From Pedobacter psychroterrae (GTDB lineage Bacteria > Bacteroidota > Bacteroidia > Sphingobacteriales > Sphingobacteriaceae): a stretch of 64,000 bases of DNA. Made by a program: the position numbers and the translations under genes. Numbering within the stretch: the first letter of the stretch is position 1; each line of letters begins with the position of its first letter. The notes beneath the pieces are model-generated. The model ran no database searches, was not told where the DNA came from, and saw only the letters and a list, made by a program, of their open reading frames with translations. Of the stretch, positions 26,483 through 35,582 are shown one piece after another. The stretch covers positions 124,001 to 188,000 of the forward strand of contig NZ_SJSL01000007.1 in NCBI RefSeq assembly GCF_004331695.1, read 5' to 3'.

Positions 26483-27883
26483 ATTAAAATACGCTTCTGC
26501 ATTGTAATAACAGATATCACTCACAATCTTTCCTATCCATTTTTCATCATCCGGCAGTTGCCCATTTTCCATCTCGGCACCAAACATATTACAGAGGATC
26601 CTTCTGAAATACTCATGTCTCGAGTACGAAAGGAAGCTGCGTGAGTCGGTCAGCATGCCCACAAAATTACTCACCATACCCATATTTGAAAGTGCATTTA
26701 GCTGTCTTTCTATTCCTTCTTTCTGATCCAGGAACCACCATCCCGAGCCATATTGCATTTTACCTTTCATCCCACCACCACCAAAATTGCCGATCATGGC
26801 AGCAAACATCTCATTGTCTGCCGGATTGAGGTTATAAATGATCGTCTTTGTCAGTTCATCCGTCAGGCTCAGGTTTCCAAAAAAGCCTGATAATCTTTCG
26901 GCATGTTTAAAGTCGCCTATAGAGTCAAAACCTGTATCCGGCCCCAGCTTGTTGAACATCCCAAGGTTATTGTTTCTTAAAGCACCGAGGTGAAACTGCT
27001 GTACCCAACCCAGTTCGTTATAGACCTTGCAGAGTTCAGTCAGCACATATCCTGCAAAAGCATCCGGATTAGAGAACACCCCATCAGGTGATTTAAGGAA
27101 CGCAGCAAATTCCCTTTTCTCAGCATCCGTAAGGCTATATACCGCAGGCAAGGCCGACAGGCCGTGATCTGAAATGCTGCAATTGTGCGCTGCAAAAAAG
27201 TCTACCCTGCTTCTTAGGGCAGCCAGCAACGATTCAATGTCCGTAATCTCAATTCCTGATACCGAAGAAAGCTGCTTCATATAGGCTTTAAACTGACCGG
27301 TCTTGTCGATCAGCAATGCCTTATCAGGTCTGAATGAAGGCTTTACCTTAGTAGCAAAACTACTTTCGCCAATTTGCTTATGGTATTTCAGGTCATCACA
27401 GGGATCGTCTGTAGTACCTACCATTTTCACTTTATAGTGGGTCAACAGGCCTTGCGTGGAGAATCCGTCTTGTTGCAGCAGCTCATTGCAATGTGCATAA
27501 ATCTCCGCTCCTGAATCTGCATTGAGATAAGAATTGATACCGAAAGGATCTTTCAGCTCCATATGTGTCCAGTGAAACAATGGGTTTCTTACCGTAGCCG
27601 GAACAATTTTGGCCCAGGTCATAAACTTATCTTCATCAGAAGCAGCACCTGTGATCAGGTCTTCATCTACTCCAAGTGCACGCATGCCCCGCCATTTATA
27701 GTGATCGCCCTTCAGCCAGATCTCTGTTAAGTTTACAAATTTCTTATTCTCAGCAATCTCCTGCGGAGGCAGGTGATTGTGGTAGTCAACTATGGGCAGG
27801 TCCCTGGCATAATCATTAAAAAGTTTTTTAGCAGTCTCATTATTGAGCAAAAAATCTTCAGGTATAACTGATCCTTGTTTCAT
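26474..27883 (-). CDS. uxaC: Glucuronate (uronate) isomerase
   Basis: The 469-residue protein matches UxaC throughout: metal-binding VDYHNHLPPQEI near the N-terminus, VKMVGTTDDPCDDL, QFHLGALRNNN, and the C-terminal TDSRSFLSYSRHEYFRR. It interconverts glucuronate/fructuronate and galacturonate/tagaturonate. It starts one base after the uxuA stop, so both are in one operon. Confidence 0.97.
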   Translation of the reverse strand: MKQGSVIPEDFLLNNETAKKLFNDYARDLPIVDYHNHLPPQEIAENKKFVNLTEIWLKGDHYKWRGMRALGVDEDLITGAASDEDKFMTWAKIVPATVRNPLFHWTHMELKDPFGINSYLNADSGAEIYAHCNELLQQDGFSTQGLLTHYKVKMVGTTDDPCDDLKYHKQIGESSFATKVKPSFRPDKALLIDKTGQFKAYMKQLSSVSGIEITDIESLLAALRSRVDFFAAHNCSISDHGLSALPAVYSLTDAEKREFAAFLKSPDGVFSNPDAFAGYVLTELCKVYNELGWVQQFHLGALRNNNLGMFNKLGPDTGFDSIGDFKHAERLSGFFGNLSLTDELTKTIIYNLNPADNEMFAAMIGNFGGGGMKGKMQYGSGWWFLDQKEGIERQLNALSNMGMVSNFVGMLTDSRSFLSYSRHEYFRRILCNMFGAEMENGQLPDDEKWIGKIVSDICYYNAEAYFNLG

Positions 27884-27884
27884 C

Positions 27885-29069
27885 TTATTTTTTTAAATAT
27901 TCATTAACTATACCATATTCCAGTCCGCGCAGTTCAGCCAAACCTTTTAGTCTGCCGATAGCCGAATATCCGGGATTGGTCTTTTTATTCAGATCGTCGA
28001 GCATCTGGTGACCATGATCTGGTCTCATCGGGATGCTTATCTTACGTTCCTGCTGAATGGTTACCAATTGCTTTACCACTCCATACATATCCACATCCCC
28101 TTCCAGGTGGTTGTCCTCGTAAAAGTCGCCGGCCTCATTCCTTTTCGTACTCCTCAGGTGTACAAAATGTATCCTTTCTGCAAAGATCTTCACCATTGCT
28201 ACCAGGTCGTTATCAGCCCTTACACCAAAAGAACCTGTACAGAAACAAAGTCCGTTGTTTAATGAAGGTACCGCTGAAAATAGCTTTTGTACCAGCGTGG
28301 CAGTACTTACTACCCTGGGCAGGCCAAATATCGCATAAGGCGGATCATCGGGATGGATGGCCAGCTTAATCCCTGCTTCATCAGCTACCGGAACGATCTG
28401 AGAAAGGAAATAGATCAGGTTGGCCGAAAGCTTTTCCTCATCAATGTCTTTATATTTATCCAGTGCCTGCTGAAACTGGGCCAGTGTAAAACTCTCCTCA
28501 CTACCCGGTAATCCGGCGATGATGTTTCTCTGCAGCACTAGTCTGTCGGCTTCGCTCATTTGATCAAACCGGATTTTTCCTGCTTTTAGCTCTTCGGCTG
28601 AATAATCAGCTGAAGCATTTGGCCTGTTCAGCATATGCACATCAAAAGCTATCAGCGCTGCCTTCTCAAACTTTAGCGCTCTGGCTCCATTTGGCAGTTC
28701 GAAGGCCAGATTGGTCCTTGTCCAATCCAGCACCGGCATGAAATTATAGGTGACGACATATACACCACAAGCAGCCAGATTTCTTAATGAAACCTGATAA
28801 TTGTCTATATATTGTTCATATCCAGCATCCTGGGTTTTGATAGCCTCATGTACTGGTACACTCTCTACCACGTCCCAGGTCAGTCCGGCGTTTTCAATTA
28901 AAGATTTATGTTTGGATATCTCGGCTACTGTCCAGATTTCCCCATTGGGAATGTGGTGCAATGCACTAACGATACCAGTGCAACCAGCCTGCCTGATATC
29001 TAACAGGCTAACAGGGTCTTTAGGGCCAAACCAGCGCATGGTCTGTGTCATTCTATATATATCGCTCAT
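27885..29069 (-). CDS. uxuA: Mannonate dehydratase
   Basis: The 394-residue protein has the UxuA features MRWFGPKDPVSLLDIRQAG, GCTGIVSALHHIP, VYVVTYNFMPVLDWTRT, the metal-site LAIHPDDPPY and LCFCTGS, and PMRPDHGHQM. It dehydrates mannonate to KDG. It is first of the uxuA-uxaC operon, with a LacI-type site 109 bases upstream and a 12-bp inverted repeat in its leader. Confidence 0.97.
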   Translation of the reverse strand: MSDIYRMTQTMRWFGPKDPVSLLDIRQAGCTGIVSALHHIPNGEIWTVAEISKHKSLIENAGLTWDVVESVPVHEAIKTQDAGYEQYIDNYQVSLRNLAACGVYVVTYNFMPVLDWTRTNLAFELPNGARALKFEKAALIAFDVHMLNRPNASADYSAEELKAGKIRFDQMSEADRLVLQRNIIAGLPGSEESFTLAQFQQALDKYKDIDEEKLSANLIYFLSQIVPVADEAGIKLAIHPDDPPYAIFGLPRVVSTATLVQKLFSAVPSLNNGLCFCTGSFGVRADNDLVAMVKIFAERIHFVHLRSTKRNEAGDFYEDNHLEGDVDMYGVVKQLVTIQQERKISIPMRPDHGHQMLDDLNKKTNPGYSAIGRLKGLAELRGLEYGIVNEYLKK

Positions 29070-29072
29070 ATT

Positions 29073-29132
29073 TATATTTAGTGTCTACACCCTGAAAGCT
29101 TAAAAGCCAACCTCGCATAAACACTAAATATA
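29073..29132. repeat. 12-bp inverted repeat in the uxuA leader
   Basis: TATATTTAGTGT (29073-29084) and ACACTAAATATA (29121-29132) are perfectly complementary, 36 bases apart, directly upstream of the uxuA ATG. The structure could be a leader hairpin covering the start region or a two-site operator. Confidence 0.6.
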
Positions 29133-29177
29133 TAGGATGTTTATAACAATAAATGCATGTTTAACACCATTTATTAT

Positions 29178-29191
29178 CGAAAACGTTTGCG
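29178..29191. promoter_or_regulatory. LacI-type operator candidate upstream of uxuA
   Basis: CGAAAACGTTTGCG matches the core of the perfect palindrome at the lacI promoter (GAAAACGTTT identical). It lies between uxuA and the end of the upstream surface-protein gene. Confidence 0.7.
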
Positions 29192-29216
29192 CCAAAAGAA
29201 TTTGGCATCGATCTCA

Positions 29217-32003
29217 TTATTTAACTTCGTAACGGTAAACTTGTCTGCCCAGCAAACCATCGGCATTGATACCCTCTACCACTACTCGGTATTTTCCTTT
29301 GCTATCGCCGTTAAAGAAATTGAGCTTAACTTTTCCGTCCTGAGCTACAGCTACACCTGGATTCCAGTAGATAGTTGTCCTAAGGTCAGGAACTCTCGGG
29401 TCGTTTCCGTTATTATTGTATTTCGGAGCGTAAAATTCTTTTGCAGAATCAAATCCTCTAGGATTAAAGAAAGCCAATGAAGGATTGTAAGTGGTGCGCA
29501 ACTGGCCAATTCCTCTTTTTGTGATGATAGAAATAGCTGGTCCGCCAGCCATACTCATCAGCGCAAGGTTAGAACGGATCATATCCACACGCTCCACGTC
29601 GAGGGGATCAATATGCCATAAGTCCTGCGTTTCGCAAGGTGTTAACTTTCTACCGTCTACAAATACGACCATCTTTTCATTCCTGCTAAAAGGCATCATG
29701 ATCTGGTAGCATTCCGCATCACTGGTCTCCTTAAATATAACGCCTACTAGTTTAAATTTAAGCCAGTCCAGCAGGTTAAGATAGTTGTCTGTCTTGTCAT
29801 TACGAAGTGTCAGATCGGCATGGCCATCCAGTATATTCAAGCCTGTGTACACCCGCTTACGCTTTTCTGCACGGATTACCACTTCTTTCAACTGCTGTGT
29901 CCTGCCCAGTTGCCCGTTCTTTGTCAGTTCCTGATCCTGTCTTCTGCTGTTCTCAAACGAAGCCTGCATCACCATTCTCATATCCGAAGACAGATCAGGT
30001 ATGTTCGGATTCGGAGAAACATCTTCCTCGCGGATCTTGTCCATTTTAACTTCCACTTTATCACTTTTCCCTCTCCTTCCCTGAACAGAGAACTTAATTT
30101 CACTGGTAACCAGAAGATTACTAAACTTGAATCTACCATTTGCATCAGTAACCGTGTCCATGGGCAAGGCATCAAGCTTGTTGGTTAAGAGCAAGATGTT
30201 TCCTCCCGCAATCGGAACCGGTTTATTAGCAAGGTTAACCAATGTCCCTGTGATGTCCATTGTCAGTTTTTCAGGTTTAAATTTAGGATGAAAAGGTATT
30301 TCTCCGATTAGGTCTTTCCACACAAATCTTCTGTAACCTTGTGTCATCATCAGCAGATCAAGATTTGCTTCTGTATCGGGCGTAGGATTGGTAAAATAGT
30401 AGTTTGGCTGTTCAATATAACCTTTGATGTCTGAGCTGAGCAGAATATGTGATAAAATAGTACTTTCTTTAGCTTCATCTATCGGAACGGCATCTTCACT
30501 GATTACTGAAACTGAAAAATTACCCCTGATCGGCTTACCTTCAAAGTCAGCAGCTTGCAGATCCAGCTCCACCTTCTCTCTCGCAGCATATACTTTTTTA
30601 GCGGTCGACAGTTTTAAATCCATCTGATCCTTGTTTTGAATAAAGATGATCCGCTCATTAATTGGTGTTCCTGTAGCAGAAAAAAGTGTGAACTGAACAA
30701 TTCCAGACGGGAGATCAAGCGCCGGAATAGAGAAAGATACAGCTGTTTTATTCACAGGCATAGTTGTAGCGAAGAATACCGCACCGCCCGATTGTACCAC
30801 CAGGCTCAACTGCTGCGCACCGTTTTTAAGGGCGGCCTCACTTGCATTAATCCTAACGAGCACCGTATCGGTTTCGGCATCATTAAACACACCCAATACA
30901 TACCCATTATCTATCGCTGAAGGGAGCTTAACTATGTTTTCTGAACCATCCGGATAAGTCACTTTAGCCTGATAGCTTTTACCGGCTTCTGGTAGCAGTC
31001 TGAAAGAGCCCATTCCCAGGTGCAGCGCTTCGAAAATTGCCACCTCTTTATTTTCGTTATCCAAAACAACGCCCTTAACAGGCACTCCCAATCCATTCGT
31101 ACCTGTTGCCTTGAAGGCAACCCTGGTGCGAAGGCCATTGACCATCGAGCCGCTTTCCGGGAAAAACTGTACATCTGTTTGTGTTGACACCAGCTTTACA
31201 GCAAATTTCTTTAAGGTAAGGTCTTTTGGCGCTGTTTCAATTTTCGTCACCAAGTTTATGTCACCCAGCTTTCCGGATTTGCCCAACTGCAGTGGTATTT
31301 TAATCTGTCCGCTGGCATCGGTAGTCTTCTTATCCAGGTGAAGGGAATTGTATCCCTCTCTGATGTCATAATTGACAGGCTTATTCATTAGCGGCTCACC
31401 TTTTTCATTGGTATAGGTGATCACTGCAAGAGTGCTTACTTTATCACCTACCTTTGCATACTCATAGTCAATTTTAGCGAATACAGGATCTACTATGGAG
31501 TTACCTATCGTGATCACTTTATCAAAATAGTATTCGGGCCCAGCATTGCGCATCCATTGGGTATAGCCTCTCAAGCGGTAATTACCTTCCTTGAAGCTAC
31601 TGTCGGGCAGCACAAAATTTCCTTTACTCATACCTGATATAACCGGCAATTTTATGGATCTGGTCAGTGAGTCTGTCTCAGAGATCAGGTCTACATACAA
31701 CGCGCCGCTCAATGCAGAGAGCTGATGCTTACTACCTATCGTTACATAACCTTTAAACCAGATCGTATCGCCTACTATATAGTAAGGCTTGTCTGTATGC
31801 AGGTAAACTTTTTCCTGTGGATTGGTATCTGCCCAGCGCTGTAATGCCGCAGCAATCTTCTCTACAGGATCTGCATTTTTTGGCACAAAAGAAAGTGTAA
31901 GGATAAATACCCCGAAGAGCAAAGAAAGGGCAATAACTGAACGTTTTGAAGCGCGTTTAAAAGATCGCTTAAGAGCGCTTTTGAGAGACTGTGTTAATTT
32001 CAT
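29217..32003 (-). CDS. Surface protein with MG2-like, carboxypeptidase-regulatory and TonB-plug-like domains
   Basis: The 928-residue protein has a basic N-terminus and one membrane-spanning signal segment (about 20-42). The block EKVYLHTDKPYYIVGDTIWFKGY starts an MG2-like macroglobulin region that continues to about 550. A carboxypeptidase-regulatory-like domain lies near 590-660 (TMDITGTLVNLANKPVPIAGG, partial) and a TonB plug-like end near 720-830 (GLNILDGHADLTLRN, DVERVDMIRSNLALMSMAGGPAISI, partial). No outer-membrane barrel follows, so it is not a receptor by itself. Such proteins are common in Bacteroidota and of unknown function. It diverges from the GH95-like gene. Confidence 0.75.
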   Translation of the reverse strand: MKLTQSLKSALKRSFKRASKRSVIALSLLFGVFILTLSFVPKNADPVEKIAAALQRWADTNPQEKVYLHTDKPYYIVGDTIWFKGYVTIGSKHQLSALSGALYVDLISETDSLTRSIKLPVISGMSKGNFVLPDSSFKEGNYRLRGYTQWMRNAGPEYYFDKVITIGNSIVDPVFAKIDYEYAKVGDKVSTLAVITYTNEKGEPLMNKPVNYDIREGYNSLHLDKKTTDASGQIKIPLQLGKSGKLGDINLVTKIETAPKDLTLKKFAVKLVSTQTDVQFFPESGSMVNGLRTRVAFKATGTNGLGVPVKGVVLDNENKEVAIFEALHLGMGSFRLLPEAGKSYQAKVTYPDGSENIVKLPSAIDNGYVLGVFNDAETDTVLVRINASEAALKNGAQQLSLVVQSGGAVFFATTMPVNKTAVSFSIPALDLPSGIVQFTLFSATGTPINERIIFIQNKDQMDLKLSTAKKVYAAREKVELDLQAADFEGKPIRGNFSVSVISEDAVPIDEAKESTILSHILLSSDIKGYIEQPNYYFTNPTPDTEANLDLLMMTQGYRRFVWKDLIGEIPFHPKFKPEKLTMDITGTLVNLANKPVPIAGGNILLLTNKLDALPMDTVTDANGRFKFSNLLVTSEIKFSVQGRRGKSDKVEVKMDKIREEDVSPNPNIPDLSSDMRMVMQASFENSRRQDQELTKNGQLGRTQQLKEVVIRAEKRKRVYTGLNILDGHADLTLRNDKTDNYLNLLDWLKFKLVGVIFKETSDAECYQIMMPFSRNEKMVVFVDGRKLTPCETQDLWHIDPLDVERVDMIRSNLALMSMAGGPAISIITKRGIGQLRTTYNPSLAFFNPRGFDSAKEFYAPKYNNNGNDPRVPDLRTTIYWNPGVAVAQDGKVKLNFFNGDSKGKYRVVVEGINADGLLGRQVYRYEVK

Positions 32004-32330
32004 AATGGGATATTATTTGGTTATAAGTTATTTATAAATCCCAGAGGGATTTGCCCGGCCATTCAAGCCCTTAAATATAGTAAAAATTACATATATCAAA
32101 ATATTGGTGTGGTTATCATTCAAAAAAAGCAATCCTGATCCATGAACTATTCTTTTAATTAAATGAACTATTCCACTATTTTATAAAATAAAAAAATATA
32201 AAATAACAGCGAATAGACAGTTTAAATCATCACAAATGAAATATTTATCAATAAAGCATAAACTATCCGACAAATATCATGCTTTGAATTCAACCTAAAA
32301 AATACTATCATTGACCGTCAAATAAAACTC
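32004..32330. other. AT-rich divergent intergenic region
   Basis: These 327 bases separate the MG2-like and GH95-like genes. They hold a small hairpin AAATCCC-AGA-GGGATTT (32036-32052) and a direct repeat described separately. I see no convincing TAnnTTTG promoter and no coding frame. Confidence 0.6.
32142..32173. repeat. 11-bp direct repeat spaced by two helical turns
   Basis: ATGAACTATTC occurs at 32142-32152 and at 32163-32173, 21 bases apart, in the divergent promoter region. The spacing puts both copies on one face of the helix, as in a dimer operator. Confidence 0.55.
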
Positions 32331-34820
32331 ATGAATATGCCATATCACCGTTTAGTTGCCATAATGATTTTACTACTCTGCTGTCATAGACTTGCATCCC
32401 AGAGCCTCGATAGACCAATTTCAGCTTTTGACATTGCAGGAAATCATGGAATTACCTACCAAAAGCCCGCACCAGGCTTTTTTGAAGGCGGACTACTCGG
32501 CAATGGAGGAATGGGCGTAGTAGTCACTACACGTCCTGATGCGGTAGTGCTTTATTTTGGGCACAACAATGTTTGGGATATCAGGATCGCCGAAAACAAC
32601 TTGGCCAAACTTGGCACTTTCGCAGAAGTTTTTGACAAAGTGAAAAAGATCCCTACTACATTGAAAAACCTTACCGACGATCTCTGGTACAATGAGTATA
32701 ATAAAATGTCGGGCGAGAACTATAGTAAACCTTATCCGAGGCCTTTTCCCTGTGGCTCGGTTGTCTTAAGTTTCGACAGGAGAAAACTTCAGCTAACTGG
32801 TCATCAACTTGACATTGCCAAAGGCGTATGCACCGTAAATTTGCTTACGCAAGACAAGAAGAAACTTCAATTAAAGCTATTCACAGATATGGTGCAAGAC
32901 CGGCTTATGATGGAACTGACTGATCTGCAAGGAAAACCTCACATAAACATGTTCGACAGGATTAAAGTAATCCCGGATCCATCCACCCCGCAGGAATTTC
33001 CTGTCAGACAGGAAGCTGAAGACCTCAATGCAGGGACTCTCTCCTTTCGTCAGACCCTTCCGCATCAAACGGGTGAACGCGATGATAATTCCAAAGCTAA
33101 AGACAAAGCCTTTCGCCTGCTGGTACAGACCAACAGCCGGATGACTAAGAAACCGAGAATAAACTGGGATGGCAACACGCAGCAAATGCCCACTCTGGAG
33201 GCTGCACTGGATCAGACGACTAATTTCCATGCCGTGATCAGCCTGTCAGAAGGATTGAATTCAGTAATTCCAGATCAATTATCGGCAAAACCAATGCCCG
33301 CAGGTAGCCTTATTAACGAGGTATTTACCGCCAACCTTAAGGTATGGAAGGAATATTGGAGCAAATCTGCTGTTCAGCTAAGTGATCCCTTTCTGGAGCA
33401 GATCTGGTACAGGAATCTTTACTTTTTTAATTGTGCAGCCAAAGCCGGGGTTACATGTCCGGGTTTATTTGCCAACTGGAGTTACAACAACATCGGCACC
33501 GCCTGGCATGGCGACTATCACATGAATTACAATACACAGCAGCCTTTCTGGATGACCTTTTCCAGCAACCACCTGGACAAAAACTTACCCTACGTGAGCC
33601 TCGTCGAATCCCTGATACCTGTCAGCAGAAAATGGGCAAAAGAGTATTATGGCCTGCCAGGTGCTTATTTTCCTCATTCCGGCTATCCTGTTGAAATGAC
33701 GATGAACCCCTATCCCATTCCCGATTGGGGCTGGGAAGTAAGTGAAACACCGTGGACGGTTCAGGGTTTGTGGTGGCATTACCTGTATTCAGGGGATAAG
33801 TCATTTTTAACGGAACGTGCATACGAACCGATCAAAGCAGCCGTGGAATTTTTGGTGGCCTATATGAAAAGACCGGATGCACATGGCGGCGATAGATGGA
33901 AAGACGACCGCTACCACATATTCCCTACTGTCCCGCCTGAACTTTACGGACTAAGGCCGGGATTCAAATACAACTACGACTGTGCCGTAGACCTTACGCT
34001 GACTAAATTCATATTCAAAGCGTTCCAGGAGGCGACGAAGATCATCGGTACTAGCCCTGAAGAACGTACGCTTCTTAAGGGCGTCAGCGATATACTGGCC
34101 CGGTTCCCGGAATACCCCACAGCACAGTCTGAAACCTATGGAAAGGTATTTGTGTCTGTTCCGGAAGAGCACGACCAGGTAGTTTATAATGTACCTAACC
34201 CACTGATCGCTGTTTTTCCTGGTGAAGATTACGGCCTTCATTCAGACAAGGAAACCTATGAAATCATTAAAAACACTTATAAAAACCAGCAAAATGAAGG
34301 TGGAAATGATTTGGTATTCATCAATCTGCAAGCAGCTCGCGCCGGATTACTGGATCTCGAAGAATTTAAAAGACAGGTAAACTATTGCTTACTCCCCAAT
34401 GGGACTGCAACCGATATGGTGATGCAAACTCGTGGCAGGTATAGTGAACAAACAGACTATGCCTACATGGCTGGCATGGGAGTTTGGTTTGAAAATTTTG
34501 CACTCCCCGCAGTTGTCAACGAATGCCTGATGCAAAGCAATAAAGGCACAATCCACTTGTTTCCAAACTGGCCTAAAGATCAGGATGCCGCCTTTCAAAA
34601 CCTGCGCGGTGCGGGTGCCTTCCTGATCAGCGCCAAACAACAAAAAGGCAATGTTACATCCCTCACCGTCTACAGTGAGAAGGGCAATGACCTTAAACTA
34701 ATTGTTCCCTGGGGTGCGCGGGGAACAATTACTAATAAATCAGGCAAGAAAGCGATCAGCACCAGCATCGTGACCCTAAAGACCACGCCAGGTGAACTGA
34801 TCAGCTTCTCGCCATTCTAA
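32331..34820 (+). CDS. GH95-like six-hairpin glycoside hydrolase
   Basis: The 829-residue protein has a Sec signal peptide (to about 24), an N-terminal beta-rich domain with FFEGGLLGNGGMGVVV, and a six-hairpin (alpha/alpha)6 catalytic part (about 350-750) with WHGDYHMNYNTQQPFW, which resembles the GH95 GDYHxNxNxQ block, and DWGWEVSETPWTVQGLWWHY. The C-terminal part (HLFPNWPKDQDAAFQNLRGAGAFLISA, partial) resembles GH95 C-terminal domains. GH95 members are alpha-L-fucosidases or galactosidases; the divergence here leaves specificity open. Convergent with the siderophore operon, ten bases apart. Confidence 0.7.
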   Translation: MNMPYHRLVAIMILLLCCHRLASQSLDRPISAFDIAGNHGITYQKPAPGFFEGGLLGNGGMGVVVTTRPDAVVLYFGHNNVWDIRIAENNLAKLGTFAEVFDKVKKIPTTLKNLTDDLWYNEYNKMSGENYSKPYPRPFPCGSVVLSFDRRKLQLTGHQLDIAKGVCTVNLLTQDKKKLQLKLFTDMVQDRLMMELTDLQGKPHINMFDRIKVIPDPSTPQEFPVRQEAEDLNAGTLSFRQTLPHQTGERDDNSKAKDKAFRLLVQTNSRMTKKPRINWDGNTQQMPTLEAALDQTTNFHAVISLSEGLNSVIPDQLSAKPMPAGSLINEVFTANLKVWKEYWSKSAVQLSDPFLEQIWYRNLYFFNCAAKAGVTCPGLFANWSYNNIGTAWHGDYHMNYNTQQPFWMTFSSNHLDKNLPYVSLVESLIPVSRKWAKEYYGLPGAYFPHSGYPVEMTMNPYPIPDWGWEVSETPWTVQGLWWHYLYSGDKSFLTERAYEPIKAAVEFLVAYMKRPDAHGGDRWKDDRYHIFPTVPPELYGLRPGFKYNYDCAVDLTLTKFIFKAFQEATKIIGTSPEERTLLKGVSDILARFPEYPTAQSETYGKVFVSVPEEHDQVVYNVPNPLIAVFPGEDYGLHSDKETYEIIKNTYKNQQNEGGNDLVFINLQAARAGLLDLEEFKRQVNYCLLPNGTATDMVMQTRGRYSEQTDYAYMAGMGVWFENFALPAVVNECLMQSNKGTIHLFPNWPKDQDAAFQNLRGAGAFLISAKQQKGNVTSLTVYSEKGNDLKLIVPWGARGTITNKSGKKAISTSIVTLKTTPGELISFSPF

Positions 34821-34830
34821 CCAGATCTTG

Positions 34831-35538
34831 CTATTTAAGTTCTAAGCTGTAAGTAGCTCCTTTCCAGGTAGCTTTATAATCTTTGCCATGGTGCTGACCA
34901 GGCGTTTTATCCATGTCGCTCACCTCTACTACATAACGGCCGGGCCAGAGTGGTGTAAATTCGAAAGCACCATTTTCGTCCGTATAAAATTCTTTAGACC
35001 AACCAGTTGGGGAGAAAACTGTCACTGCCTTTTTACCCGCAGCAACATCCTTTAGTAAAGCTGTCATTTTTATTGGCTGTTTCAACTTTAATGAACTCAC
35101 ATCATCCACATGCAATCTAAGTGCGTTGGTATTTTGTGATACGACAGCTGCACTCTTCCCAACACTTACGCTTGCACTAGAAAGGAAATGATACTTGGTG
35201 GTACCACCCAACTCCTTTGCCTCATGGCTTACCATAACGGTATACGAACCATTTTGTGCCGGAATAAAGCTAGCTTCAAAATAGTTTAATCCTTGCGTAA
35301 CCGCCAACTGGGTTTTCTTTTGGTCAGGACCTACCAGCCAAAGCGTAAATTCCTTTACATCTGAATACCAGGTAGACACGCTATCGCGACCTAAATCCGC
35401 ATATTCGCCATAAAAAACTTTGACGGTTTGTTTCTGGCCCACCTTGCCGGTAGCAGCTGTTTCAATCCACAAGGCGTGGGCAAATAGGCTTGAAACGCTA
35501 AATAGCAGGCCGAGCATTATAAAAATTGTCTTTTTCAT
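34831..35538 (-). CDS. DUF4198 periplasmic protein of the siderophore operon
   Basis: The 235-residue protein has a Sec signal ending at LFAHALWIE, the typical DUF4198 start (mature HALWIET), a TVKVFYGEYADLG segment and a C-terminal Ig-like domain (TDENGAFEFTPLWPGRYVVEVSD, partial). The family is linked to metal uptake, sometimes nickel or cobalt. Here it is the last gene of the TonB receptor-DUF4374-PepSY series, 44 bases after the PepSY gene, so a role with iron or another metal complex is likely. Confidence 0.8.
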   Translation of the reverse strand: MKKTIFIMLGLLFSVSSLFAHALWIETAATGKVGQKQTVKVFYGEYADLGRDSVSTWYSDVKEFTLWLVGPDQKKTQLAVTQGLNYFEASFIPAQNGSYTVMVSHEAKELGGTTKYHFLSSASVSVGKSAAVVSQNTNALRLHVDDVSSLKLKQPIKMTALLKDVAAGKKAVTVFSPTGWSKEFYTDENGAFEFTPLWPGRYVVEVSDMDKTPGQHHGKDYKATWKGATYSLELK

Positions 35539-35582
35539 TATTTAAAGAATATAATTTAAACTGATAATTGTCTTTTAACAGA

